Assembly: GCA_964483105.1 (NCBI GenBank)
Contig: CAYZZU010000005.1
Location: forward strand, 1-64,000
Direction: 5' to 3'
Origin: CAYZZU01 sp964483105
GTDB lineage: Bacteria; CG2-30-53-67
DNA: 64,000 bases
Shown here in pieces: positions 50,564 to 59,489 of the stretch. How positions within the stretch are numbered: position 1 is the stretch's first letter; each line of letters starts with the position of its first letter. The notes beneath the pieces are model-generated. The model was given only the letters and a program-made list of their open reading frames with translations. It did not search any database and was not told where the DNA came from. The translations under genes and the position numbers were made by a program.

Positions 50564-51786
50564 GTCACGATCTATTCACCCTGCTTGCGATCGTCGCGGG
50601 AGGAGCCGCCATTCCTCTGGTCGCCCGCCGGTACCAGATGCCCACGGCGGTGGTGGAGATTCTGTATGGTTCGGTCCTGTTTCACACGCTTCTTCATGAA
50701 AAACCGGCATGGCTCGATTTTTTACAGGAGGTGGGGTTTGTTTATTTGATGTTTACGGTTGGCATGGAACTCGATCTTCGGGTGCTCCTGAAAACCCCCC
50801 GCTGGAAATGGTTTCTGCTGAGCCCGTTGATCTCCTTTGTTTTTCTGCCGCTTTTCGCTTATCTGCTTGGGCTCCCCGCTTTTTTAGGAGTGGCGGTCTC
50901 CATGGTCTCCGCCGGAATCGCCATTCCCGTGCTCAAAGAGATGAATCTGAATCAAACCGATTTCGGGTTTTCGGCCATCGCCATGGCCCTGACCGGGGAG
51001 CTTCTTTCCATTGCCGTCCTCACCGGGCTGGACCTGTACCATCGCAGCGGCCTTTCTCTCCTTTTTCTCATTGAGCTCTTGAAACTGACAGTTTTCCTCC
51101 TGGCCGCCGGTCTGGGACTGAAACTGATCTATCTGTTCGCCTGGTGGTATCCCGGGAAGGTCGAGCGAATCATGGAGAGCCAGGACCCGGTGGAAGAGGG
51201 CATCCGGTTTGTCCTCGCCATTGCCTTTGCCGGTGCCGTGCTGGCGGGTTTGGCCGGAGTGGACGCGATTCTCGGGGCCTTTATGGCCGGAACGATCTTT
51301 AATCATATCTTTACCTACAAAGGGGTATTCCATGAAAAGGTCGATGCCATCGGTTACGGTTTCCTGATTCCGCTTTTTTTTATCGGAATCGGCGCGGATT
51401 TCAACCCCTTGTTCTTGTTGGAACCGTTCAACGGGAAGATGGTCCTGATTCTTCTGGCTATGCTCCTCCCCGCGCATCTCTATCCAATCCTGCTGAACAA
51501 ACCGCTGGGGTTCCGCTTCCGGGAGTCGTTGTCGGTATCTCTTCTGCTTTCGGCTCCTCTCACCCTTCTGATCGCCGCGGGCGAGATCGGCCTCCGCCTC
51601 GGTATGCTTTCGCCTTCGCAAAAGTCCGCGCTCGTGGCCAACGCGGTGATCGCCGGCCTCCTGTTTCCCTTCCTGTTCAGGAAGTGGGGCCTTCCAGATA
51701 TTCACGGGCGCGCAGAACCGAATCGAGATCACCGCAAAGGGCGATCAGATCCTTCCGGTATAGACGGGTCTTGCCGTGGGGGATGA
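50560..51786 (+). CDS. CPA2-type monovalent cation/proton antiporter
   Basis: A 408-residue integral membrane protein with about 12 helices of the Na+/H+ exchanger (KefB/NapA-like) fold. It begins FTLLAIVAGGAAIPLVARRY and has FVYLMFTVGMELDL, VSAGIAIPVLKEMN, a cation-binding-type VDAILGAFMAGTIF and FFIGIGADFNPLF. It lacks its own RCK domain; the upstream TrkA-type protein supplies it. The last 36 residues are charged and lie antisense to the end of the convergent antiporter gene (110-bp overlap), so the tail may be a recent extension. Confidence 0.88.
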   Translation: MSHDLFTLLAIVAGGAAIPLVARRYQMPTAVVEILYGSVLFHTLLHEKPAWLDFLQEVGFVYLMFTVGMELDLRVLLKTPRWKWFLLSPLISFVFLPLFAYLLGLPAFLGVAVSMVSAGIAIPVLKEMNLNQTDFGFSAIAMALTGELLSIAVLTGLDLYHRSGLSLLFLIELLKLTVFLLAAGLGLKLIYLFAWWYPGKVERIMESQDPVEEGIRFVLAIAFAGAVLAGLAGVDAILGAFMAGTIFNHIFTYKGVFHEKVDAIGYGFLIPLFFIGIGADFNPLFLLEPFNGKMVLILLAMLLPAHLYPILLNKPLGFRFRESLSVSLLLSAPLTLLIAAGEIGLRLGMLSPSQKSALVANAVIAGLLFPFLFRKWGLPDIHGRAEPNRDHRKGRSDPSGIDGSCRGG

Positions 51787-53554
51787 GCAGATCGTCGTTT
51801 CGCTTCACAAAGAGAATCAGGCTGTTTCCGGGAAGACGGATTTCTTCAAGGGGTTTTCCATGAATCGAGGGATTTCCGAGGGTGATTTCCTGGAACTCGT
51901 TTGCGGTGGCCTCCTGAACCAGGACATCGAAGATATTCGGACGAATGATCATGTTTTCCAGAGCCAGAGTGACCTGCCGCTTGAAATCCACGGTACGGAT
52001 ATCCATATCCCTGTATTGCCTCAGGGCGTCCGGATGGTTCAGTCTTGCGATAATCCGATCCACCTGAAAGAGATCACGGGCCAGAGAAGCGATCGTCAGA
52101 TTCACTTCGTCTTCCCGGGTGGTGAGGATGAGGATATCCTCGGCGAAGATTCCGGTTAAGGCCAGAAAATCCGGATTGGTCCCATCACCGTACTGGACTC
52201 GAAACCCGAACTGCATGGCTTTCTGGTAGGTCCGGATATCTTTTTCCAGGATCACGGTGGGAATTCCACGCTCCCGGAGACGGCGTGCCAGTTCCAGTCC
52301 GACCGTGCCGGCTCCGACAATCTGGATGAACCGGGTGGGCCGGATTTCAGTTTTCATCAGGTAGTTGAAAAGAACCGGGGAGGTCATACATGTAGACAGG
52401 GCCATGATGATGATCGCCGAATTCAACGCGGGGCTGATTGCTCCCATCTCCAGACCGATTGCGGCCGCCGCTACGATCAGACTCAACCGCGCGGAAAGAA
52501 GAATACCGCCCGCGAGGGTTTCTCTCCAGTTGAATCGGACATAGAGCAGCAGACCGGACAGCAGATTGACCGCGTAAGCGGTCACGATCAACACGGGGAT
52601 CAAGACCAGGCTGGCAGAAGACGCCGTCAGCGCATGCAGGTCAAAATTAACTCCGACCATGATAAAAAAGATCGGGATGAAAAACCCGTAACCGATCGCG
52701 TCCAGTTTGAGCTGCAGATTCGGAATCTCCCCTCTTGAGATCTTGGAGACCAGCGCGCCGGCCAGAAAGGCTCCGAGAATGACTTCGGCCCCGAGGCTTT
52801 GGGCGAAAACCACAAAAATCAGCATCAGGGCGAAAACCCCGCGTACGCGGAGCTGGGAGGTGGCATGGGCCATGTCCACAAAAACTCTCCGGACAAGGGG
52901 AATTCCCTCCAGACGATTTTTGATCCAGTCCGCGACCAGAACGGCGAGAAAGAGAAGTCCGACAAGAAACAGCCTATGGTCCCATCCATGAGTGTAATAG
53001 ATGAATCCCATGGTCATCAGGACCACGGTAATCAGGTCCGCGAGCACTGAAGTCGCGAGAAGGATCTGACCGAAATCGCCCTCGATGGAGCCCTGTTCCT
53101 TGAGAATCATGAGCACAACTCCCAGGGAGGTTGTGGAGAGAATCAGTGTCATTAACCAGGCCTGGGAGGCCAAGCCTGTTTTCCAGAAAAACCATGCGGC
53201 GCATGTGGAAATCAACAGTCGAAGCAGAAATATGGAAATGCTCAGATACAGAGGTTCACTGAAACAACGCCGGAGGGACCAGCCGCTGCTTGTGATCTTA
53301 CGGGGCCGCATGAGATCGAAATCCAGTTCGATTCCTGAAAGGAACATGAGGTAGGCAAATCCGAAATGTGAAAGAAACGAAAGCCAGGGGCCATCCGGAA
53401 TCAGATCCAATCCGCTTTTCCCGATGACCATGCCGCAAAGGATTTCTCCGACCATAACCGGGATAAAAAGTTTTTTGAAAAAGGAGGTGAGGAGCGGAAC
53501 CAGGAAGGCCAGGAGGGAGATCAGGAGAAGAGGGGTGAAAGAGATGGCTTCCAT
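51677..53554 (-). CDS. KefB-like antiporter with TrkA-N and TrkA-C domains
   Basis: A 625-residue protein: Na+/H+ exchanger membrane domain to about residue 385 (FTPLLLISLLAFLVPLLTSF, GEILCGMVIGKSG, FAYLMFLSGIELDFD, AEVILGAFLAGALVS, PIFFIMVGVNFDL), then a TrkA-N Rossmann domain (FIQIVGAGTVGLELARRL, VILEKD, FRVQYGDGTNPDFL) and a TrkA-C domain (EFQEITLGNPSIHGKPLEEIRLPGN). It is a one-chain version of the two-gene system it faces. Its last 36 codons overlap the opposite gene. It lies 10 bases from the TauE gene that precedes it. Confidence 0.9.
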   Translation of the reverse strand: MEAISFTPLLLISLLAFLVPLLTSFFKKLFIPVMVGEILCGMVIGKSGLDLIPDGPWLSFLSHFGFAYLMFLSGIELDFDLMRPRKITSSGWSLRRCFSEPLYLSISIFLLRLLISTCAAWFFWKTGLASQAWLMTLILSTTSLGVVLMILKEQGSIEGDFGQILLATSVLADLITVVLMTMGFIYYTHGWDHRLFLVGLLFLAVLVADWIKNRLEGIPLVRRVFVDMAHATSQLRVRGVFALMLIFVVFAQSLGAEVILGAFLAGALVSKISRGEIPNLQLKLDAIGYGFFIPIFFIMVGVNFDLHALTASSASLVLIPVLIVTAYAVNLLSGLLLYVRFNWRETLAGGILLSARLSLIVAAAAIGLEMGAISPALNSAIIIMALSTCMTSPVLFNYLMKTEIRPTRFIQIVGAGTVGLELARRLRERGIPTVILEKDIRTYQKAMQFGFRVQYGDGTNPDFLALTGIFAEDILILTTREDEVNLTIASLARDLFQVDRIIARLNHPDALRQYRDMDIRTVDFKRQVTLALENMIIRPNIFDVLVQEATANEFQEITLGNPSIHGKPLEEIRLPGNSLILFVKRNDDLLIPHGKTRLYRKDLIALCGDLDSVLRAREYLEGPTS

Positions 53555-53564
53555 ACAATCCTCA

Positions 53565-54326
53565 TCACAGGACCAGGACCTTACGGGTCAAAAAAACAAT
53601 CGCGAGAAGGATGACGATGCCGAGCGTTTTCTGCAGGGTCCGTGGAGAAAAACGGGAAGCACCCAGGAAGGATCCCAGTGCCCCTCCGATCAGTACCGCG
53701 ACGATCAGGGGAAGAAACCGGTTCAGGTCGATCACATGGTGTTGAAGGCGGGCCAGAAGGCCCGACAGGGAATTGATCCAGATGAAGATCGCGCCGGCGG
53801 CGGCGGCTTCTTTCTCCGTTCCCAGACCGAAGATGATGATACATGGGACCAGATAGATCCCACCGCCGATCCCGACAATTCCGGCCACCAGCCCGAGGAT
53901 GGAACCGATCAGGAGGCAGGCCGCGATGCAGCCCTTCCTGCCGAAAGTAATCTTCAGACTTGTGTTTCTGAAGAGATAGATCCGAAGTGCGACAAAAACG
54001 AGCGTGATCAGCAGGATCCAGTAGAAGAGCTGCTTCGGCACTTTCAGCGATCCGCCGAGGTACGACATCGGGATCGATGAAACCAGGAAGGGAGTGATCA
54101 GCTCGAATCTTGCGTGCCGATTTCGGATAAAATGGAAACTTCCGATGGAGGTAACCAGCAGGTTCAATGTCAGGGAGATCGTGGGAATCGCCAGCGGATC
54201 GATTCCGCAAAGGGCCATCAGGGCCGTATAGGAGGATCCCCCTCCAAGCCCCACCGAAGAATACAGGAAGGCCACAATCAAAAACAAGGTCGCCAGCAGT
54301 TCGATTGAGATGCCCCATTTTTCCAT
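53565..54326 (-). CDS. TauE/SafE family sulfite/organosulfonate exporter
   Basis: A 253-residue membrane protein of about eight helices. Family motifs: VAFLYSSVGLGGGSSYTALM near residue 20 and the matching second repeat LGLVAGIVGIGGGIYLVPCII near 145, ISLTLNLLVTSIGSFHF, AAAGAIFIWINSLSGLLA. Family members export sulfite, sulfoacetate or related anions. Its gene precedes the antiporter by 10 bases, suggesting a shared transcript. A sulfur role fits the DsrE/porin genes at 4-7 kb but is not proved. Confidence 0.87.
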   Translation of the reverse strand: MEKWGISIELLATLFLIVAFLYSSVGLGGGSSYTALMALCGIDPLAIPTISLTLNLLVTSIGSFHFIRNRHARFELITPFLVSSIPMSYLGGSLKVPKQLFYWILLITLVFVALRIYLFRNTSLKITFGRKGCIAACLLIGSILGLVAGIVGIGGGIYLVPCIIIFGLGTEKEAAAAGAIFIWINSLSGLLARLQHHVIDLNRFLPLIVAVLIGGALGSFLGASRFSPRTLQKTLGIVILLAIVFLTRKVLVL

Positions 54327-54483
54327 CAGAGATCAGGTCTCCATCCAAGGTGATCCGGTACGAGAGGGAATACTTGAATAATCTCCTTCATTGTAACAGA
54401 CGCGGAAAATTTAGGTAAGCATACCTTTTCTCCAGACAATGATCAAGCGTAAGGAATTCACGTGACTGAGTGCAAACAACTTG
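54327..54483. other. Divergent intergenic region upstream of tauE
   Basis: AT-rich spacer between the TauE gene (minus) and the tRNA-Leu/tig transcript (plus). No coding frame. No clear minus-strand promoter hexamers were found. Confidence 0.3.
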
Positions 54484-54511
54484 TTGACAAAAAAACAAAA
54501 CATCCTATAAT
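54484..54511 (+). promoter_or_regulatory. Consensus sigma-70 promoter for tRNA-Leu/tig-clpP-clpX
   Basis: TTGACA, 16 bases and TATAAT, both hexamers perfect. It lies about 98 bases before tRNA-Leu. Confidence 0.92.
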
Positions 54512-54608
54512 TATCGGATTCTGCGTGAAGAGGTCTGCGGATTGGTTTTCTTCAGGGCGGCACGGGCTTTGCCGGTTCTGGTGTTTCATCGGCCTGTAGC
54601 GGATTCAC

Positions 54609-54694
54609 GCGAGAGTGGCGAAACGGGTATACGCACTAGATTTAGGATCTAGCCCGCCTTGCGGTTGGGGGTTCGAGTCCCCCCTCTCGCACCA
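54609..54694 (+). tRNA. tRNA-Leu(UAG)
   Basis: A class II tRNA with a long variable arm. Acceptor GCGAGAG pairs with CTCTCGC; anticodon stem CTAGA/TCTAG with loop TTTAGGA gives TAG; T-loop TTCGAGT; encoded CCA. Confidence 0.97.
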
Positions 54695-54791
54695 GTTATC
54701 CCTTACGGATCGTCCGGAAAGGTTTTCGCGTCCCGTTTTTTCAGACTGTTTCCCAGGCGGAGTGTTTTTGAATGTTGAGAGAAAGGAATTC

Positions 54792-56135
54792 ATGATGGTG
54801 GGGCAAAAGCAAAGTCAAATGAAATTCGACGTGGAGGAGCCGAGTCGAACCCAGAGAATCCTGAAGGTTGAGGTCCCGGCGGAAGAAATCGAACAGAATT
54901 TTCAGAAGAGCTACAGGATGTTTCAGAAGAAGAGCAAAATTCCCGGCTTCCGACCCGGCAGAGCGCCGGTTTCGGTGATTCGAAGACGTTTCGGTGAGGA
55001 GATCCGGGCGGACCTTCTTCAACGTCTTCTGGCGGACTACTTCGAACAGGCCTTGAGCGAAGCGTCCATCCAGCCGGTGGATTCCCCGATCATTCAGCAG
55101 ATCTCCTTTCAGGAGGGACAGCCCTTTCTTTTCAATGCCAGGGTCTATGTGAAACCTGAATTCGAACTGAAGGATTATAAGGGAATCCCGCTTACGAAGA
55201 AGAAGATCGAGGTGACGGATGAAATGGTAGACCGGGTGCTGACGGAGATGCGGGAAGGGTTGGCTGAGCTTTCTTCTTATGAGGATGAAACCCATGCGGT
55301 GGAGAAGGGAGATGTGATTGAAGCGGATTTCGAAGGAACAGTCGACGGTGAGGCGCTGGAGGGGGGGAAGGTGAGCAACCATTTGATCGAAGTGGGCGCC
55401 GGACGAATGCTGCCCGCTTTTGAAGAAGGCCTCCTCGGCATGAAGAAAGGAGAATCCAGGGAGATTCGCGCTACTTACCCCGAGGATTTCGATGTCAAAC
55501 ATCTGGCCGGCAAAGAGGGAGTTTTCCAGGTCACGCTGAATGATATCAAAATGAAGAAACTTCCCGAACTGGATGATGAATTCGCGAAAGACGTGGGAGA
55601 AAAATTTTCCACACTGGACGAGTTGAAGGCGAGTATCCGGGAGAAAATGCTGGAGCGGCAGGAAAAAAAGCTCCGGGAAGAACTCCACCTCCAATTGATG
55701 GATGAACTGCTCGATCGAAATCCGATCGAAGAATATCCGGAAGTAATGGTGGAACGTCAGAAGGCGTCCCTGAGAAGAAGCATGGAGGAATCATACGAAA
55801 ACCTGGAGGGGAAAGAGGACTCGAAGAAGGAAATCGATCCGGAATTGGAAAAAAAGATCGAGGAGAAGGCCCGACGAGACGTGGGCTGGAGCCTGATTAT
55901 GGAGCAGATTGTAGAGAAAGAAGGGATGACCGTTACGGCGGAGGAGGTCGAAACGGGCCTGGAAAAAAGTGCGTGGGAGGCCTCCATGTCCAAGGAGGTT
56001 TTGCGTGATCTTTATGTCAAGCAGATGGGGTCGCTGGAACCTTTCCGTCTGATGCTCCTGAACGAAAAGGTGCTTGACTTTTTGCTTGAAAATGCTAAGG
56101 TTACAGTAGAAGGGGGTGGCGAGGGCAACGCATAA
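54792..56135 (+). CDS. tig: Trigger factor
   Basis: A 447-residue ribosome-associated chaperone and prolyl isomerase. N-terminal ribosome-binding domain with SRTQRILKVEVPAEEI and KIPGFRPGRAPVSVIRRRFG (the GFRxGKxP-type signature); FKBP domain about 160-245 (VEKGDVIEADFEGTVDG, LIEVGAGRMLPAFEEGLLGM); C-terminal helical domain to the end (MDELLDRNPIEEYPEVMVERQ). Start ATG 54792 (or the adjacent ATG) follows AAAGGAATTC. It shares a promoter region with tRNA-Leu and is followed by clpP, the classic order. Confidence 0.96.
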   Translation: MMVGQKQSQMKFDVEEPSRTQRILKVEVPAEEIEQNFQKSYRMFQKKSKIPGFRPGRAPVSVIRRRFGEEIRADLLQRLLADYFEQALSEASIQPVDSPIIQQISFQEGQPFLFNARVYVKPEFELKDYKGIPLTKKKIEVTDEMVDRVLTEMREGLAELSSYEDETHAVEKGDVIEADFEGTVDGEALEGGKVSNHLIEVGAGRMLPAFEEGLLGMKKGESREIRATYPEDFDVKHLAGKEGVFQVTLNDIKMKKLPELDDEFAKDVGEKFSTLDELKASIREKMLERQEKKLREELHLQLMDELLDRNPIEEYPEVMVERQKASLRRSMEESYENLEGKEDSKKEIDPELEKKIEEKARRDVGWSLIMEQIVEKEGMTVTAEEVETGLEKSAWEASMSKEVLRDLYVKQMGSLEPFRLMLLNEKVLDFLLENAKVTVEGGGEGNA

Positions 56136-56258
56136 AAGAACACCCGGGCGCCCCCTCTTTTTTTGATCCGGCCGGGAATATGCTGCCTCGAAAGAGCGCG
56201 CATTCCGCCGGATGAAAGGGAAACGCCTCGGATCTATTTTCGAACAAGGAGCTCGTTC

Positions 56259-56879
56259 ATGACACTCATTCCCATGGTTGTGGAACAAACCGCTCGAGGG
56301 GAGCGAGCCTACGACATTTACTCCCGTCTGCTTAAGGACCGGATTATATTTGTCGGGACTCCCATTGACGACCATATCTCCAATCTGATCATCGCTCAGC
56401 TTCTCTTCCTCGAGGCGGACGATCCGGACAAGGACATCAACCTCTACATCAATACCCCCGGAGGAGTGGTGACAGCCGGATTGGCGATTTATGACACCAT
56501 GCAATACATCAAACCGCAGGTTTCCACCATCTGCATCGGGCAGGCCTCCAGCATGGGCGCGGTCTTGCTGGCCGCCGGGGAAACGGGAAAACGTTTCGCC
56601 CTCCCTCATGCGAGGGTGATGATCCATCAACCTCTGGGCGGATTCCAGGGGCAGGCATCGGATATCGAAATCCACGCCAAAGAGACTCTCAAGATCCGGA
56701 CGACCCTGAATGAAATTCTCGCAAGGCATACCGGTCAGCCGATCAAGAAGATCCAGAAGGACACGGACCGGGATTTTTTCATGTCCGGAGTAGAAGCCAG
56801 GGAGTACGGGCTGATTGACGAGGTGATTACCCAGCGTGGCGCAGGAATCAAAGTCGGCGGTGATGACAATGATGCTTAG
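56259..56879 (+). CDS. clpP: ATP-dependent Clp protease proteolytic subunit
   Basis: A 206-residue serine protease. Catalytic triad: Ser in IGQASSMGAVLLAAG, His in LPHARVMIHQPLGG, Asp in QKDTDRDFFMS. The N-terminus MTLIPMVVEQTARGERAYDIYSRLL is typical. ATG 56259 has AAGGAG upstream. It forms the chamber used by ClpX, encoded 9 bases downstream. Confidence 0.97.
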   Translation: MTLIPMVVEQTARGERAYDIYSRLLKDRIIFVGTPIDDHISNLIIAQLLFLEADDPDKDINLYINTPGGVVTAGLAIYDTMQYIKPQVSTICIGQASSMGAVLLAAGETGKRFALPHARVMIHQPLGGFQGQASDIEIHAKETLKIRTTLNEILARHTGQPIKKIQKDTDRDFFMSGVEAREYGLIDEVITQRGAGIKVGGDDNDA

Positions 56880-56888
56880 GAGAACGGC

Positions 56889-58130
56889 ATGAAGAAAAGT
56901 GAACCATCCGGGATTCTACGGTGTTCTTTCTGTGGGAAAAGCCAGGAAGACGTCAGGAAACTGATTGCCGGCCATACGGTCTACATCTGTGACGAGTGCA
57001 TCAACCTGTGCAACGAGATTATCGCAGAAGACAAACAGGTGGATCGAGTCGACAAGTTCCAGAAGATTCCCGAACCCCGTATGATCAAGAAGATCCTCGA
57101 CGACTACGTGATCGGCCAGGAACGTGCCAAGAAGGTGCTTTCCGTTGCGGTCCATAACCACTACAAACGGTTGGCGTCCAGGGTGGATCTCGGCGACGTG
57201 GAGATCCAGAAAAGCAACATTCTTCTCATCGGACCGACCGGATCGGGGAAGACTCTCCTCGCCCAGACTCTGGCCAGAATCCTCGATGTACCCTGTGCGA
57301 TCGTTGACGCCACAACCCTTACCGAAGCGGGGTATGTCGGGGAGGACGTGGAGAATATCATTCTGAAACTCCTGCAGAATGCTGATTACGATGTGGAACG
57401 GGCCCAGCAGGGAATCATCTATATCGATGAAATCGACAAAATTTCCCGGAAATCCGAAAACCCGTCGATTACCCGGGACGTATCCGGTGAAGGGGTACAG
57501 CAGGCTCTTTTGAAAATCATCGAGGGAACCACCGCCAATGTACCCCCCCAAGGAGGGCGGAAACATCCCCATCAGGAATTTCTGCAGGTGGACACGACAA
57601 ACATCCTTTTTATCTGCGGGGGGGCCTTTGTCGGTCTGGATAAACTGATTGAAAGAAGGATCGGAGAAAGGACCATGGGATTCGGCGCCGATGTGAGGAG
57701 TCGTCACTCCAAGTCGATCGGTGAGATTCTGGCCCGGGTGGAACCGGAGGACCTCCTGAAGAACGGAATGATTCCGGAATTCGTCGGTCGTCTCCCCGTG
57801 CTTGCGACCCTTGACGAACTGGATGAAGAGGCGCTGGTCCGGATCCTGACCGAACCGAAGAACGCCCTGGTGCAGCAATATAAGAAATTCTTCGAATTTG
57901 AAGGAGTCACCCTGAAATTCACCCAGGAGGCCCTGGTGACCGTAGCCCGGATCGCGCAGAAGCGGAAGACCGGGGCCCGGGGGTTGAAGGCGGTTCTGGA
58001 AAGTTCGATGCTTGACGTGATGTACGACATACCGTCCCAGGCCAATGTCAAGGAGTGCATCATCTCGGAGGAGGTCATCCTCGGGCGGGAGCAGCCGATC
58101 CTGATCTACGAACAGAAGGAAAGCGCCTGA
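56889..58130 (+). CDS. clpX: ATP-dependent Clp protease ATP-binding subunit ClpX
   Basis: A 413-residue unfoldase. Four-Cys zinc domain at the N-terminus (CSFCGKSQ, CDECINLC); AAA+ core with Walker A LIGPTGSGKTLLA, Walker B IIYIDEIDKI, pore-loop motif AGYVGEDVEN and the IGF-type ClpP loop, here RTMGFGADV; C-terminal small domain with TGARGLKAVLE. The length is normal. AGGAGAACGGC precedes the ATG. Confidence 0.97.
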   Translation: MKKSEPSGILRCSFCGKSQEDVRKLIAGHTVYICDECINLCNEIIAEDKQVDRVDKFQKIPEPRMIKKILDDYVIGQERAKKVLSVAVHNHYKRLASRVDLGDVEIQKSNILLIGPTGSGKTLLAQTLARILDVPCAIVDATTLTEAGYVGEDVENIILKLLQNADYDVERAQQGIIYIDEIDKISRKSENPSITRDVSGEGVQQALLKIIEGTTANVPPQGGRKHPHQEFLQVDTTNILFICGGAFVGLDKLIERRIGERTMGFGADVRSRHSKSIGEILARVEPEDLLKNGMIPEFVGRLPVLATLDELDEEALVRILTEPKNALVQQYKKFFEFEGVTLKFTQEALVTVARIAQKRKTGARGLKAVLESSMLDVMYDIPSQANVKECIISEEVILGREQPILIYEQKESA

Positions 58131-58295
58131 TGTTCCGGGAACGACTCCTCCGGATTCCGGTTGATTAAACGAGTTTCACACGAAGGTGCCATCTCTTTAT
58201 CCCATGCAGCGCGTTGAACCTCAATCCCGGGGAGTGTGGCGGGGTTCCCCCTCACGGCTGGAGGCAGACGTCGGCCAATCGATTCCAGAATCCTC

Positions 58296-58910
58296 ATGAA
58301 GATCCGCGCGGCGGAGTTTCTGACCTCCGCGATTTATCGAAAAGACTACCCGGATGTACGGTTACCGGAGATCGCCTTCGCCGGACGCTCCAATGTAGGC
58401 AAGTCCACGTTAATCAATTCTCTCCTGAACCGGAAACGACTGGTCAAGGTCAGTTCCACACCCGGGCGGACGCAGACGATCAATTTCTTCCGGATCAATC
58501 ATACCTTTGATTTTGTGGATCTTCCGGGTTACGGTTTCGCGAAAGTACCCAAGGCCGTACGGGACGGTTTCGGCCCCATGATGGAGCGGTATCTGGAAGG
58601 GAACCCCTATCTTGCCTGTGTGGTGCATATCCTGGATTTGCGCCACAGACCGGCCGATGCGGACCGGATGATGAGAGAGTATCTCCTCTTTTTCGGGATT
58701 CGGATATTGACGGTCGCAACCAAATCGGATAAACTGCCCCGACGCAGGCAGATAGAACAGATCCATACTCTTCGGAAGACCATGATGATGGAAGAAACGG
58801 AGCCTCTGATCGCCTTTTCTGCCATCACCTCCGGTGGAAAGAAGGATATCTGGATGCATTTGAAAACGGCTCTGAAGGAACACTCACTCAAAACAGGAGA
58901 CAAATCATGA
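58296..58910 (+). CDS. engB: EngB/YsxC ribosome-biogenesis GTPase
   Basis: A 204-residue GTPase for late 50S assembly. G1 AGRSNVGKSTLIN, G2 region SSTPGRTQTINFF, G3 VDLPGYGFAKVP, G4 VATKSDKLPR, G5-type AFSAITSGG. I chose ATG 58296; the ribosome site is weak and the upstream open frame adds unrelated residues. It overlaps the cyclophilin gene by 4 bp. The 165-base gap after clpX has no clear terminator. Confidence 0.94.
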   Translation: MKIRAAEFLTSAIYRKDYPDVRLPEIAFAGRSNVGKSTLINSLLNRKRLVKVSSTPGRTQTINFFRINHTFDFVDLPGYGFAKVPKAVRDGFGPMMERYLEGNPYLACVVHILDLRHRPADADRMMREYLLFFGIRILTVATKSDKLPRRRQIEQIHTLRKTMMMEETEPLIAFSAITSGGKKDIWMHLKTALKEHSLKTGDKS

Positions 58911-59482
58911 TGCGGACTATCGTTCCGGCGCTTGCGAGCGCCTGCGTTCTTCTATTGCTGACCACGCGCTGCGCGACATCGGGAATCAAGCCGGGTGAAC
59001 CCTTGGCGGTCCTGGAGACCGATTACGGGAAGATCGTGATCGCTTTCTATCCGGAGGACGCCCCGAATACCGTGGAGAATTTCAAGAAACTGGTGCGGAA
59101 GGGGTTCTATGATGGCACCTATTTCCATCGTGTCATCCCCGGGTTCATGATCCAGGGAGGGGATCCCAATACCAAGGATCAGGATCGCAGAAACGACGGG
59201 ATGGGCGGACCGGGCTACACGATTCCGGCGGAATTCAATCAACACCACCATGTACGCGGAACGGTTTCCATGGCAAGAAGCGCAGATCCGAACAGCGCGG
59301 GTTCGCAGTTTTTCATCTGTGTGGACAGGGCTCCCCACCTGGATGGTCAGTACACGGTCTTCGGCAGGGTCGTTGAGGGGATGGGGGTCGTGGACCGGAT
59401 TGTCAGTGCACCACGCGATCACAGAAACAACCCGATCCAGTCGATCCATATTCAGAAGGCCTACCTGTCATCGATGGAGTGA
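58907..59482 (+). CDS. Exported cyclophilin-type peptidyl-prolyl isomerase
   Basis: A 191-residue isomerase with an N-terminal signal (about 5-25; a Cys at RCATSG could be a lipobox variant). The cyclophilin domain shows NTVENFKKLVRKGFYDGTYFHRVIPGF (catalytic Arg), MIQGGDPN, GSQFFIC and HLDGQYTVFGRVVEGMGVVD. The Trp of the cyclosporin pocket is replaced by His (PHLDGQ), as in many bacterial types. It probably assists periplasmic folding; given the many secreted cytochromes this may matter here, but that is inference. Confidence 0.9.
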   Translation: MMRTIVPALASACVLLLLTTRCATSGIKPGEPLAVLETDYGKIVIAFYPEDAPNTVENFKKLVRKGFYDGTYFHRVIPGFMIQGGDPNTKDQDRRNDGMGGPGYTIPAEFNQHHHVRGTVSMARSADPNSAGSQFFICVDRAPHLDGQYTVFGRVVEGMGVVDRIVSAPRDHRNNPIQSIHIQKAYLSSME

Positions 59483-59489
59483 TCAACGG

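Noticed and set aside
56140..56170. Terminator after tig (GC-rich stretch followed by seven T)
   Set aside because: The GC-rich part (CCCGGGCGCCCCC) cannot form a stem with a normal loop.
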